From Prasinococcaceae sp. CCMP 1430 (taxonomy: Eukaryota; Prasinodermophyta; Palmophyllophyceae; Prasinococcales; Prasinococcaceae): a stretch of DNA of 64,000 nucleotides. How positions within the stretch are numbered: position 1 is the stretch's first letter; the number at the start of each line of letters is the position of its first letter. The notes beneath the pieces are model-generated. The model saw only the letters and a list, made by a program, of their open reading frames with translations, had not been told where the DNA came from and did no database searches. Shown here piece after piece: positions 9,096-19,256 of this stretch. The stretch is from contig RQSC01000028.1 in assembly GCA_013416795.1 (NCBI GenBank), forward strand, positions 586,043 through 650,042. The letters are read 5' to 3'. The translations under genes and the position numbers were made by a program.

Positions 9096-10797
9096 ATGGC
9101 GCCAGTCTTAGTGGCAGCAGCGACCGCCTTGCCTGCCGCGCCCGGGCGTGCCGCGGCGCGCCGGCCGCGCGCTAGGGCGCCCGTCATGCGCTGCGGCAGG
9201 AGGAGGGCGGCGATCGCGATGGCGTCAGCGCCCGGCTATTTCGAGGACGCGAACGCGCGCCGCGCCTCGCAAAGCGCCGCCGTCGGCGATCGCGCGCGCC
9301 CGGTGTCGACGCATGCAGAGTTCGACGCCGCGCTCGCATTCGCCAACGACCGCGGGGCTCTCACGATCGTGGAGATCTTCAGCACCAGGGAGTGCGAGCT
9401 CGGCGAGGGCGCATACAACGCGCACGAGACGCCCGTCTTCGAAGACCGCCAGCGCGCGCACCTGGCCCTCATGGAACCCTGCCGCAAGCTGAGGTCGACC
9501 ATCACACGCGTAGCACGCGACGCGCCGGGCGTCGAGTTCGTGCTGATCGATGCCGACGAGTCCGCAGAGACGAGCCAGCTCGCTGCGTCTCTCGGTGCGA
9601 CCATCTTCCCCACCGTCCAGTTCTGGAAGGGCAACGAGCTACTCTACCAGGTGAACGGCGCGTCAGGTGCCGAGCGAGCCGTCGCGGAGGGCTCGCTTTT
9701 CCTCGGAGACTCGATGGCCGGAGGACGTGACGTCACCGAACTCGTTGAGACGGTCGCCTCCAGAGCGGACCTGGATGACCTCTTGGCGAGGTGCTCGATG
9801 CCAGGACAGGGGCCGCGCGGCGTGCCCATTGATGTTCCTTGCGAGAAGCAGCTCTGCGTCCTCGACGTATCTTTGGCGAAGAATCATCCCGAGTGCATGC
9901 ACATCTTCCCCGCGGTGGTTGCCCTCGCCAAGAACACGCAAGGGGCTGTGCGCTGGGGGCGCCTGCTCGGTGACATGGGAACAGACGCGACGGCGCTCAT
10001 CACAGCTTTGAAGGTAGATACAGTGCCAACATTCATCATCTTTCACGATGGCATCGAGGTCAGGTACGTCAGCAATGTTTCCGACTCGGCACTTTGCCTG
10101 TGCACACGCGCGAATAAGAGTGCGACTTTTCTAACCTGAGAAGTGCGTGTGCTCAAGCGCATACAACAACACATGAATGCCATCGAAATAGCGAGGCTGA
10201 CACTGAGCCTGTCGACACGCGCGCGTGCTTGTGATACGGGCGCGGATGCCCTTATTGTTGGTGCCATGCAGCCGCTATTCCGGCTGCGATCGCGTGCAGC
10301 TGATGACGGCCGTCATGAGCGAGCTGCAAAAAAATGGCATCCGCATGCCAACGCCACCGCCGCGCAAGCATATGACCATAGAGGAAGCAGACAAGATCGC
10401 CAGGTACGCGTGATCATGCGCATGAGGAGTTGTGCAAGCACGCACTCTCACGCTGCGGGCACTCACGCAATGCGTGTGGACTGCCCAGTCATTGGCAGTC
10501 AATGCCGCTGCCCGCTCAGCTTGCAAGAGTGCACACTCACCCAGGCATGCGCGCTGCGAATTCGTCGTTCCTTCACACAATCACACGCAGGGCGAGGCGT
10601 GAACGCGCCCGCGATATGGGAGCGCGACCTCAGGGTTGGTGAGCTATCATACAGTAGTACTACACCACCTCTGCCATACCCGTGCAGTGCACCCAGCGAC
10701 TTCATGAGGGTATTTTACCGGTAGCGTTTTCAGGCACGTGGTGGGAGCGACAGGTAAGCCCAAATGCCGCATCCCGTTGGGCCGACGCAACACGTGA
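9096..10797 (+). CDS. Thioredoxin-fold protein, probably plastid-targeted
   Basis: Exons 9096-10063, 10272-10403 and 10734-10797 join in frame on GTACGT and GTACGC donors, giving about 387 residues. The first ~45 residues are rich in Ala, Arg and Pro and look like a transit peptide. A first thioredoxin-like unit contains VEFVLIDADE and GATIFPTVQFWKGNELLYQV, with the conserved cis-Pro (FPTV). A second unit has KQLCVLDVSLAKNHPEC and DTVPTFIIFHDGIEV, again with cis-Pro. Neither unit keeps the CGPC active site at the expected place, so redox activity is doubtful and a chaperone or scaffold role is possible. The final stop lies within GTGAGG, so a further exon cannot be excluded. Confidence 0.6.
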
Positions 10798-11235
10798 GGC
10801 GTAAGAGAGTGATACGTTTTGCCATCGTGAGTGCACAACTTGAAGTCAGCAAGCGCGCCGTCGTGCCAGCACGTCTGCGTGCACGCCGCACAGATGCCGC
10901 TCGTGCTCATGGTGCGCAAGGAGCGCGATTCCTCTGTCCGGCGCCCCTCGCTCTCGATGTCCGCGGCTCACCCGCCGCGCAGCTGCCCCGGGGCCATCCA
11001 TGCGAGAGTGACTGGCGATATTTCTACCCACGGGAGAGTTCTCATCAAAACGCATTTGCGGTCAGCGACAATATCAAACCGGCGCTGCACGCGCCCGTGC
11101 CTCGGCGGCGGTTCTGCTGCTGCTGCTGCTGCTGCTGCTGTCTGCTGCGCGCGCAGAGTCGGTTGCGGGCGCGGTGCCACAGGGCGAGCCGCCCGCAGGA
11201 GGGGCAGGGGGAAGGGGGGGGGGGGGTCAGGCGCG
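10798..11235. other. Intergenic with CTG repeat and G-run
   Basis: No gene is supported here. A run of about nine CTG triplets lies at 11113-11140 and a G-run at about 11214-11226, immediately before the ATG at 11236. Both could sit in the 5' untranslated region of the next gene. Confidence 0.5.
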
Positions 11236-12031
11236 ATGGCGGATGCGGTGGGCGCCCTAGTGGTGCGCGCGGCGGATGCGCTCGCCGACGGCACGAAGGC
11301 CTTCGCGGGGGTCGCCGCGTGGGGCGCAGGCGCCGCGGCGGGCGCCGCTTGAGGCGGCGACGGACGCGGCGCTCGCGGGGCCCGCGGCCGCGGCGCTCAA
11401 GGCGGCGCTTGCGACCAACCCGGACGCCCTCGCGTACGGCGGGGCCGCTGCGGCGCTCCTGCTCGTTCCCGCCGTGCGCAGCAGGCTGTGGCGGCAGGCG
11501 TGGCGCACGATGCGCACAGAGAGCAACGACCTCGAGGCAGCGCAGGCGCAGCTGGCGACGCTCGAGACGGGCGTCAAGGCCTTCCGCCCCGAGGCGGACA
11601 AGCTCATGTCGCGCGTGACCAAGGCGTACGCCGACGCGGCAATGGCGCAGAGAAAGGCCGTCGATGCGAGCGCGGAGCTGCAGCGCTTGCACACGCGCAT
11701 AAGCGCGTCGGCTGCGGACCTTACCAAGCTCAAGAAGAGCATTCGGGGCATCTCGCTCTCGGACGCGGTGCGTGCGCCGCGCCGCGCCGCGGCGCTGGTG
11801 CGCGAGCGCCCACTCATTGCTGCACCCGCGTGCTGGTCTCGCGCAGGGCCACGCGCACGAGCCACTCGCTGACAGCGCGCCCGCTTTCACCACGCGCATG
11901 CGCCGGCACACGCACATGTCCGCACACCCGCATTGCAGGTCCCCACGCGCTCGGCGGCCGCCGTGAGTGAGAAGAATGCGCTCAAGCTCAAAAGGGAGGT
12001 CGGAGGGCTGCTCGAGGCGGTGTCGCGCTAG
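11236..12031 (+). CDS. RHIP1-like membrane/coiled-coil protein, apparent frameshift
   Basis: The gene starts ATGGCGGATGCG and reads MADAVGALVVRAADALADGT through GAGAAAGAA, then hits TGA near 11350. The adjacent +1 frame takes over at once with LEAATDAALAGP and continues with YGGAAAALLLVPAVRSRLWR (one membrane helix), a heptad-rich coiled coil and LKKSIRGISLSDA. Exon 1 ends at 11767 (donor GTGCGT). Exon 2, 11939-12031, adds SEKNALKLKREVGGLLEAV and stops. Helix followed by coiled coil with this order matches plant RGS1-HXK1-interacting protein 1 (family knowledge, moderate certainty). The frame change inside a GC-rich run may be a sequencing error or a small intron; if real it breaks the gene. 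Confidence 0.5.
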
Positions 12032-12187
12032 GCGCCACGCAGCGAGGTGTCGCGGCAAGCGGCACGGGCCGTCTCGTGGCCATGCGGTGACGAGCACTTA
12101 ATATGAGGTTTGCACAGGTGTGGGCGCCAGAGAGGTAGCGCGCCGTCCTCAGTTCTCGCTCATCGCCGCACGCCGCAGCGTGCGGCC

Positions 12188-13026
12188 TCATTCGGCCTTC
12201 ATGGCCTTGGCGCTTGCAAGCTCGAGCACATCCTCGACCATCTTCTTGAGCTTAGCCTGGGCGCGCCGTGGGCGGCCCCAGGGGTGTGCAAGTGTCAGCG
12301 AACCACGCAGCGCACCCGTTGGGAGCTTGTGAGGCGGTAGCGCGCTGCCGGCGAGCGCGGCGTGGCTGCGCACCTCGCTCGCGCCGACGCTCTCTCCAAC
12401 GCGCTTCTCCCCGCCGTGGTACGCATGGAATGTCGGCAGTGGCCCGACGCCGCGGGCCTCGGCGCTGCCCTCGCACTCGTCCACGTCAACCGACACAAAG
12501 CGCGCCGACGCGCCCGCATCTGCAGCGAGCCGTGCGAAGAGCGGCGCAATACGCTTGCAGGGGCCACACCACGACGCGCCAAAGTCCACAAACGTTGGCA
12601 CGCCGGCAGCCGCACCTGTGCGCATGCGCAGGCGAGGCCGTAGCGCGCACGTTTGCGCGAGCGCGCAGTGGGCAGAGGGCGGTCAGTATGGGGCGGCGCT
12701 GGGTGCGCTTCACAGACGACGGCGCCTTGCTGACCGCTGGCGCTGGCCACCGTGCGCACGCCCTTGCACTCGCGCGTACACATGATGGGATCGCGTGGGC
12801 GCCGCGCACCATCCGCGATCAGCGCGTCCAAGTCTTCTGTACTGCTGATGACGCCGACTTCGCCTGGCGCGGGCGGCGCCACGGAGGTCGCTGCGCAGCC
12901 CTTGCGCTGCCGCGCTTCACCGCATGCCCCACCGTCCACAAGCCGACAGGAGTCGCCGTCGCACACCATTCGCTTACTGCCTGCAGCGCCACCACGGCCT
13001 TTCTTGATGATCCCGAACTTCACCAT
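12188..13026 (-). CDS. Thioredoxin with WCGPC active site (3 exons)
   Basis: Exons are 13026-12810, 12615-12374 and 12256-12188, with donors GTGCGC at both introns and frame preserved. The core reads ADGAAAGVPTFVDFGASWCG and PCKRIAPLFARLA, then FVSVDVDE and GVGPLPTFHAY with cis-Pro, which is a complete thioredoxin fold with the redox CGPC pair. The last exon supplies AKLKKMVEDVLELASAK, the C-terminal helix. An N-terminal extension of about 70 residues has several Cys (MVCDGDSCRLVDGGAC) and no clear homologue. The start Met at 13026 is the first of a plausible set, and the frame stays open upstream. It is likely a disulfide reductase; compartment is uncertain. Confidence 0.7.
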
Positions 13027-13525
13027 GAGCGGGCGCAGCGGATTCCATGCCGCGAGCGGTCGCAGCCACTCATCGAGCCTGCATTGCGGCGCAGCAGAGC
13101 GTCCGCTCGCGTCAGCGATCCCCCGTACTACCGCCCACACGCTCGCCACTCGCCTCTCACTTTTGCGCATGCCCTCCCTCTTGCGCGCGCGCTCGCACAA
13201 ACGCACGCGCTCGCGTTTGCGCGCGCGGGGCCGCACCTCGCCGCCCACGCCGCGGGCAGCACCGCGCGCGCCGCCCACAGCACGAGCGGGATGAGAGCGT
13301 GCACCGGCACGCAGCACGGCCCGAGGCAGACGATCATGGCGCCCCTGCGCGTGCGCGTCTGCGCGCGTGGGCAGCGGTGTGCCACTGCGCGCCGCGCGCC
13401 ACCGCACGGCCAGCTCAAAATTCCTTCAACAGCCTTCAGATAATCGATGTTCGGCGCATGTGATGTGATACAGAATATGTACAGTGTCAGTGGAACATTT
13501 ACTTTTTCCTGACTGACTCCGGCAC
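13027..13525. other. Intergenic or 5' extension of thioredoxin gene
   Basis: The minus frame upstream of 13026 stays open but is Arg/Ala-rich low-information sequence. A small AT-richer island (about 13419-13515) separates the thioredoxin gene from the end of AMP deaminase. No independent gene is supported. Confidence 0.4.
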
Positions 13526-16500
13526 TCACGAGTCGGCGGCGGATGCATGGGCCACCTCACCGGTCGAGTCGTTCTCCGCGGCGTCCTCCTCTCCGGCCTT
13601 GCCTCCGGCGTCATCGCTGGCCGCCGATGCAACGTCACCGTTGGCTTCCGCCCCGACCGGTGCCACGCCCTCGGCGATGGTCTCGGCAACCGTCGTGGAC
13701 ACTTCGGTCACACCGCTCGGCAGGCTCGAGCTCCTCTCCAGGCGCTCCATCTCGTTCGCACTCACCACGAGCCCCGCGCTGGAGCGGCGGCCTTCCGAAC
13801 CGTCTTCCTCTTCGTCGTCGGATTCGTCGCCAGAGTCGTCGCCGTAGTGGGCGCGCGAGCGCGCGCCTGGGATCTCGCCATCGGTGGACCCCCCGGAGCT
13901 CGACCCGACGCCGTCGGTCATCATCATGTGCCGGTGACCATTGCGGATTCTGCGGGTGACCTGCGGGGACAAGGGGGGCGACTTGCTCGCGACTGCAGTC
14001 CCCACGGACACCTCCAGCAAAGGCGCGGGGCGCGGCACGGTCTCGCGGCCACCGTTTGGCGTGCCAAGTGCGGACGCCGCGAAGCCCGGCGGCTGCGCTG
14101 CCCTGAGCTCAACCGGCGCCGAGGGCATGCGCGCGAGCTCGGAGTGGTAGATGTAGCGCATCTCGTTGCACCAGGTGTCGTAGCGATAGCGCACGCGCAG
14201 GCTTGGCACGTTCGTCTTGTGAATGTCGTTGCCTGCCACGCCGGGAAGCCAGTACTGGTCGCTCACCCAGTGCTGCTTGCATTGGTGCGGGAAACCCGAC
14301 ATGAGCACCGAGTTGCGCGCCATCTCGCACATATCACACGACGTGAGCTTCCAAACCTGGGCGGCCACACTGTACTCCTCGACGAGCGGCTCTTTGGTGA
14401 GGTGGATCTGCAACGGGTCGTCCGAGCTCAGCGAAATGAACAGCCCGCGTGCCAGAAAGGTCGGCAGCGGGTTCTTGTGGTAATCCAGGAAGAGCGAGTT
14501 GTTGGACAGGGGGCTCATGCACAGGCCGATCTGGGCGAGGTAGAACATGTACTGCAACCCCGGGCTCTTGCGCAGATTGATGCCGTGCGCGATGTTGTGG
14601 GCCAGCAGGAACGAGGTGGCCAGGTGGTCGAGGTCGCCCGCCTCGCCTGCGTGCGGGCGGAACGCGAAAGTGTTCAGCCCCTTCGACTGGCGGAAATCGT
14701 TGAGCACGTGGAGATTGGCCTCGATGTAGTAGGCGTAGTAGGCAAACGCCGGGTTGTGCGGTACGTTCCAATCGCAGGGCTGGGGCATGTGGCTCTTCGA
14801 GGGCCGTCGTTCGGGTCGGCTCTCGTCGTCCACCATGTCGAAGCCCACGACTGTCTGCAAGAACATGTGCAGCTGCGGGTGCGACTGCGGGTCGATGGTC
14901 ACCTCGAAGAGCGAGTTGAAGATGTTGTCGATCATCTGCTGGAAATTCTGCAGCGTGCCGTTGCCGTGGTAGATTTCGTACAGCCGCGGGATCTGGATCA
15001 TCCACTGCACGTTGTCGCAGTGCAGAGCATTGTTGCACACCCACGCAGCGAGCGTGTCCCATTCGGTGGCCTTGCGGCCATAGATGGAGATGCGGTACTC
15101 GGCCATCTGGTACTTGGACGCCATGAGGTCAGAGAACACCTCCTGCGTCAGCTCAGCCAGGTAGCGGCCCTCCAGGAGGTTGTCCTGTTTGATGAAGATT
15201 TCGCGCAGCTGGCTCTGGCCGCACGGGTTGTACTTCAGGTTGAACTTGTCGAACCGGTGGAAAGTGTGCTTGTCAGCGTGCATGTCGAGCGTGTCCACGT
15301 TCAGGTCATAGCCGGTCAGGTTGAGCAGCTCGAACACCTCTGCCAGCGTACGCTCCTTCCCGTCAATCTTGGCGACGACCTCATCGGGCTCCTTGCGCAG
15401 CTTGTGCTTGATGAAGCGCAGCAGGTGCTTCTGATTCATGCACGAGCTGTGGTGCACGTGCGTGTCGACCTTGCGCACGTTGTAGAAGTCGCGATGAGGC
15501 GCGCCCTTCTGCGCGAAGAACTCTTTGTCGGCATTGAGCATGAGGTGCATGTTGAACTTCTGCTCAAGGAGCAGCAGGCGGTGGTGGCAGAAGCTCTTCA
15601 CGGGGCCCGAGTTGACGACGCGCAGCACGTGGTGCAGGTCTTTGAAGAACTCGTTGGCGGTGTGCTTCGGAGCGAAGGCCACGTTGCCGTTTCGATCGTA
15701 CACGTGGACGACGCCGCGCACGAACTCGAAGCTATGGTCGCTCGCGGGGCGCGGCTCCCACACGAACGGGTTCTTCTGCTGCCGCGGCGTCGCCACGCGT
15801 CCGCCCGAGGTTGAGGTGCCTCCCGCGGCGGCCGCCGACGACGGCCGCGACACGTACACGTACTGCTCGCGCATGTCAAGCAGCCTGCGCATGTCCCGGC
15901 ACACGTGCATGGTCTCCTCGTTGTGTGGGGTCTCCGGATGTTGCACAGTGACGTAGTCGTCTTCCATCTCCTGCCGCGATGGCACCGCCGTTGCGTCCAG
16001 CGTAGCGGACGAGTTGTCCTTGCGCATCCAGCCGGGCACGTTGCGGTCCGACGGCGCGTGGCTGCCCATGTGCACCTCGTTGGTCGTGCCCTCCGCCACG
16101 CCGCCGCGCCTGCCTGGGTGCTTCGCGGCGGGGGTGAGACCTTCGCCGTCGGTCTCCTCCACCTCCGTTTCCATCTCCGACTCGAACTCGGACGGGTACG
16201 GCGGCAGGACGCTCTCGCCACCGCGGCGCTCGCCGAGGCGCGACATTGTGCGATTCCACGGCGCCGTGTCTGTGTCCGCTCCGGTGCGATCCGCGTCGTG
16301 CTCGACGTACAGACTGGAGGACATGCCACCCATCGCGCCCTGCTGGTGGCCGTGGCGCCCGCCTGCGCCCCTCTCGCCGCCGGCAGGGGCGCCGCGGCTG
16401 CGGCCGCCGAGGTTGCTGCCGCTCAGTCCAAGCGGCGCCCCCAGCGACTTGCCCCCGCGCTCGGACCCCACGTGCCCGGCCTCGTCGTTGCCGTTCGCGC

Positions 16501-16714
16501 GGCGGTGCGGCGGGCGCTTCAGCGGGCTGCGCACGCCGTGCGACGACGAGTTGGAGCCCTGGCGGTGCATGCGCGTGTGATGGCCGTGGTGCGACCGGTC
16601 GCGCGCGCCATTGCCTTGCCCGGCGCCACCGCCGGCCGCTGCTGCGCCGCCGCCGGNGCGGGGTTCGTGCGGTGCGTGTGGTTGGTGCAGGGCGGTGACG
16701 CGCGCACCACGCAC
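13526..16714 (-). CDS. AMPD: AMP deaminase
   Basis: The protein converts AMP to IMP and ammonia in the purine nucleotide cycle. The ORF is 1062 codons with one undetermined base near 16657. Residues 1-230 are disordered and low complexity; a start near 16569 (MHRQGSNSS) is equally plausible. The catalytic part begins with NPFVWEPRPASDHSFEFVRG and contains KVDTHVHHSSCMNQKHLLRF near residue 417 (zinc ligand HxH), NTFAFRPHAGEAGDLDH and FISLSSDDPLQIH near residue 760, the AMP deaminase signature with S-S-D-D-P. Membership is unambiguous. A ~170-residue acidic Ser-rich tail follows. The stop TGA lies within GTGAGT on the coding strand, so the tail may be an intron read-through. It is intronless over the catalytic region. 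Confidence 0.93.
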   Translation of the reverse strand: MRGARVTALHQPHAPHEPRXGGGAAAAGGGAGQGNGARDRSHHGHHTRMHRQGSNSSSHGVRSPLKRPPHRRANGNDEAGHVGSERGGKSLGAPLGLSGSNLGGRSRGAPAGGERGAGGRHGHQQGAMGGMSSSLYVEHDADRTGADTDTAPWNRTMSRLGERRGGESVLPPYPSEFESEMETEVEETDGEGLTPAAKHPGRRGGVAEGTTNEVHMGSHAPSDRNVPGWMRKDNSSATLDATAVPSRQEMEDDYVTVQHPETPHNEETMHVCRDMRRLLDMREQYVYVSRPSSAAAAGGTSTSGGRVATPRQQKNPFVWEPRPASDHSFEFVRGVVHVYDRNGNVAFAPKHTANEFFKDLHHVLRVVNSGPVKSFCHHRLLLLEQKFNMHLMLNADKEFFAQKGAPHRDFYNVRKVDTHVHHSSCMNQKHLLRFIKHKLRKEPDEVVAKIDGKERTLAEVFELLNLTGYDLNVDTLDMHADKHTFHRFDKFNLKYNPCGQSQLREIFIKQDNLLEGRYLAELTQEVFSDLMASKYQMAEYRISIYGRKATEWDTLAAWVCNNALHCDNVQWMIQIPRLYEIYHGNGTLQNFQQMIDNIFNSLFEVTIDPQSHPQLHMFLQTVVGFDMVDDESRPERRPSKSHMPQPCDWNVPHNPAFAYYAYYIEANLHVLNDFRQSKGLNTFAFRPHAGEAGDLDHLATSFLLAHNIAHGINLRKSPGLQYMFYLAQIGLCMSPLSNNSLFLDYHKNPLPTFLARGLFISLSSDDPLQIHLTKEPLVEEYSVAAQVWKLTSCDMCEMARNSVLMSGFPHQCKQHWVSDQYWLPGVAGNDIHKTNVPSLRVRYRYDTWCNEMRYIYHSELARMPSAPVELRAAQPPGFAASALGTPNGGRETVPRPAPLLEVSVGTAVASKSPPLSPQVTRRIRNGHRHMMMTDGVGSSSGGSTDGEIPGARSRAHYGDDSGDESDDEEEDGSEGRRSSAGLVVSANEMERLERSSSLPSGVTEVSTTVAETIAEGVAPVGAEANGDVASAASDDAGGKAGEEDAAENDSTGEVAHASAADS

Positions 16715-17712
16715 CCTCGAAGTCGATCGACGCCATCGCCGCCCCCTCCTCCATCGCCGCCGCCGGCGTGGGGCGCGCGCGCGCGCGCGCGCAGTGGCGC
16801 CCCCGCGCGCGCGCGCGCGTTCTCATTCCACCCCACCTCTCCCCCGCGCACCCGCGCGCGCGCGCGCAATTCGCGGCCGCAGCGCGGAATCGGAATCGGA
16901 ATCGGGAATCGGAATCGCTGCATCGCAGCAGTGCAGCAGCGCCGCAGCGCCCCTCGCGCGGCCCAGGTGCGAACCTGCGGCACATTCAAAGGCGCCGAAC
17001 GCGAGCGCGCGAGCGAGCGCGCGCCGAATGGGAATTTGTCCCCGCGCGCGAAACGAAACGCGGCCGCACAAAAACGACGGAACGGCGGCGGCCCGAGCCC
17101 GAGCGAGCGAAGCGAGCGCATCGTTTTGCGTCGCGCTGCGGCGATCGATCCGTCCGGCGCGCGCGAAGGAGGGAGGGAGGGAGGGAGGGGGCCCCGGCCC
17201 CGCGTTCGCACTCGGCCGCGGGGCAATTCCTTTCCAATTCGGCAGAGCTCTACTCTGCTCTGCTCTGCTCTCTCTGCTCTGCTCGGCTCGGCTCTGCTCT
17301 GCTCTGCTCTCTCTGCTTGGCCTTGCTCTGCTCTGCTTGGCTTGTCTTGGCTTGGCCAGGCTTCGAGAGATTCGGATTCAACCCTATCCATTAACCCCAA
17401 ACATAACCCTAACCCTATTGCACTGTTGCTTCGAGTCGATTCGGATTCGGATTCGGTGCTCCAACCACCCAACCAACCCACCAACCGACCAACCACAGGT
17501 CGGCACAAACGCGCGCGCAATTGGAATTCGCCTCTTTTTCCGCAATCCAGCTGTACTTTTTTTTCCGCAATCCGCGCTGGCAGCTTCCCTGCACGCACGG
17601 GCGCGTTCCTCGCGGGCGCGTTCCCTCGCGCGCGCCACCTGCGCGCGCGGGCGCCCGAGCCGTTCGGAAACGCATGCCGCCCCGCGAGAGATCGCGATAG
17701 CAGCTTCTGCGC
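16715..17712. other. 1-kb low-complexity non-coding region
   Basis: I see no supported gene. The stretch holds (CG)n tracts around 16770-16860, a GGAATC-type repeat at about 16887-16918, GGGA repeats at 17170-17190, and a CTCTG/CTTGG array at about 17245-17355. A short AT-richer patch at 17370-17420 includes ataaccctaaccctatt. It lies between the divergently oriented AMP deaminase and double-RING genes and may contain both promoters. Confidence 0.5.
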
Positions 17713-18478
17713 GTGCGCGCAGCGCGCGCGCGCGCGGCCCGCATCGAGCACGCGCCACAACTCTCGCGCGCGCAGCGGGAGCAGCGCGGTGCCTCCAGCC
17801 CGCACACCGAGGAGGCTGAGCTGCGCGCGGCCGAGCGTGAGCGCCTGGTGAGCGTGTCGGACCTCGCGCGCACGGTGGCTAAGCTTGACGCGACTGTGAG
17901 ATTGCAGATGGACATGACCCGCGATGACCCGCGAGATGTGGCGGATGCTCAGCCGTGAGGTCGCAGTGGCGCTCGCGATGTGGACCAACGGCGAGGCGGA
18001 GGTCGCAAGCAGCGCGCCGCCCGCGCCGCGGCGGTGTGAGCTGGCGCGCGCGGGCACGTGCGTGGTGTGCTGCGCGGCGCCCATCGACTGCCTGCTCTAC
18101 CGCTGCGGCCACATGTGCACGTGCACGGGCTGCGCAACGCAAATCATGGCGCGCGGCCGCTTGCAGCCGGGCGGACCGCGCTGCCCAACGTGCCGGGCGC
18201 CCGTGCTTGACGTGGTGCCAGCGTACGGCGCGCCGCCCGCACTGCGGCGGTGTGAGCTGGCGCGCGCGGGCACGTGCGTGGTGTGCTGCGCGGCGCCCAT
18301 CGACTGCCTGCTCTACCGCTGCGGCCACATGTGCACGTGCGCGGGCTGCGCAACGCAAATCATGGCGCGCAGCCGCTTGCAGCGGGGCGGACCGCGCTGC
18401 CCAATGTGCCGGGCGCCCGTGCTTGACGTGGTGCCAGCGTACGGCGCGCCCCTGGCGGAGGAGAGTAGTCTCCCGTGA
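17713..18478 (+). pseudogene. Double-RING E3-like gene with 10-bp duplication frameshift
   Basis: One plus frame from 17713 gives a helical segment (ERLVSVSDLARTVAKLDATV, then RLQMDMTR) and soon stops. A second frame from 17924 continues [15 protein letters not shown] and then two RING modules. The frames meet at 17914-17933, where ATGACCCGCG occurs twice in tandem; counting it once joins them in frame. Each RING reads [20 protein letters not shown], then a C-x2-C pair and [12 protein letters not shown], a compact C3HC4-like finger known from algal proteins with a preceding QM/LQ helix and REV-A-A-L motif. Such RINGs act as ubiquitin ligases with E2 enzymes. The second RING is a 216-bp tandem copy. 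The start is unresolved. Confidence 0.6.
18015..18446 (+). repeat. 216-bp tandem duplication of RING module
   Basis: The segment around 18031 recurs at 18247 with a constant 216-bp offset. Only about five substitutions separate the units, including one Pro/Arg and one Thr/Met difference. 216 bp equals 72 codons, so the duplication is in frame. It ends shortly before the stop at 18476-18478. Confidence 0.9.
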
Positions 18479-18591
18479 TGCACATCATGCCGCAAAGCTT
18501 CCCCGACACGTCGGGCAAACATGACGCCTGACCACTCGCGCACAATCTTGTAGAGGCGAGAGACGACGAAACATCACTGGACGGTGGGGCA

Positions 18592-18862
18592 TGGCATGAG
18601 GAGCTTCTCCTGCCACGAGCCCTCCAAGTCGTACCCCAGGCTCTCCTGCATGACCACGCCGAAGAGGGAGAGGAAAAGGTTGAGCTGAAAGGCCACCTCG
18701 AGTGTGTCGTCGTCATCCTCGGCGTACGGCAGAAAGTACAGCTGGATGCATACGCCGGCGGTGGCAATGAAGAACGCGTTTATGGAGACGTACTCCGGCG
18801 CCGCGATCTCCACCAGGACGACGAACGACGTCTGCACCAGTCGCCGGCAAATCTCATATCTG
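18592..18862 (-). pseudogene. TRP-like membrane protein exon fragment, copy A
   Basis: The minus frame reads EICRRLVQTSFVVLVEIAAP, EYVSINAFFIATAGVCIQLY, FLPYAEDDDDTLEVAFQLN and LFLSLFGVVMQESLG. The order of a charged helix, a hydrophobic helix, RPY/LPY-like turn, acidic patch and final membrane helix is the C-terminal pattern of TRP-like polytopic proteins common in algae (family knowledge). The frame stops near 18592. No matching upstream exons are visible, so it is a fragment or the last exon of a gene I cannot assemble. Confidence 0.45.
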
Positions 18863-19141
18863 CCAGCAGTAGTAGTGCCGCATTCGGCGGCAGCGAAGGG
18901 GAGGGATTTCGCAGCGTGAGAAAATGGGCACGCACGAGCACGCGATCGCGGCTGCCGTGCGCCTCCACGCGTGCGCGAGGGGAGGCGGGATTGTTGAGGC
19001 AGATCCAAGTAGCGGGCACTCAACGGCGTCAGCATGGGCGCGCAAGGCCGCGGTGGCGTACCTAAGGGTACTGCACAGTGAAAGGGTGCACGCACCTAGT
19101 GTATACGGCGTCTGAGTTGAGCTGCGTGACGGGCACCTCAA

Positions 19142-19256
19142 TCTCGGCGATGGAGACGAAGAGCGCGTACATGGAGACGTACTCCGGCGCCGCGACCTCC
19201 ACCAGGACGACGGTCGACGTCTGCACCAGTCGCCGGCAAATCTCGTCGTGTGGTAC
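19142..19256 (-). pseudogene. TRP-like exon fragment, copy B
   Basis: This reads DEICRRLVQTSTVVLVEVAA, then PEYVSMYALFVSIAEIE, and diverges at a possible GTGCCC donor. The DNA at about 19157-19251 matches 18768-18862 closely, with an offset of 389 bp. Tandem exon duplication or a mutually exclusive exon pair are both possible. Confidence 0.45.

Noticed and set aside
13547-15814. 755-residue plus-strand ORF
   Set aside because: Exact antisense shadow of AMP deaminase with no protein-like pattern.
16770-16860. (CG)n tracts as regulatory Z-DNA elements
   Set aside because: Such tracts are frequent across this CG-rich window and show no special position.
17391-17420. Telomere-like aaccctaaccct
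   Set aside because: Only about two adjacent units amid degenerate sequence; not an array.
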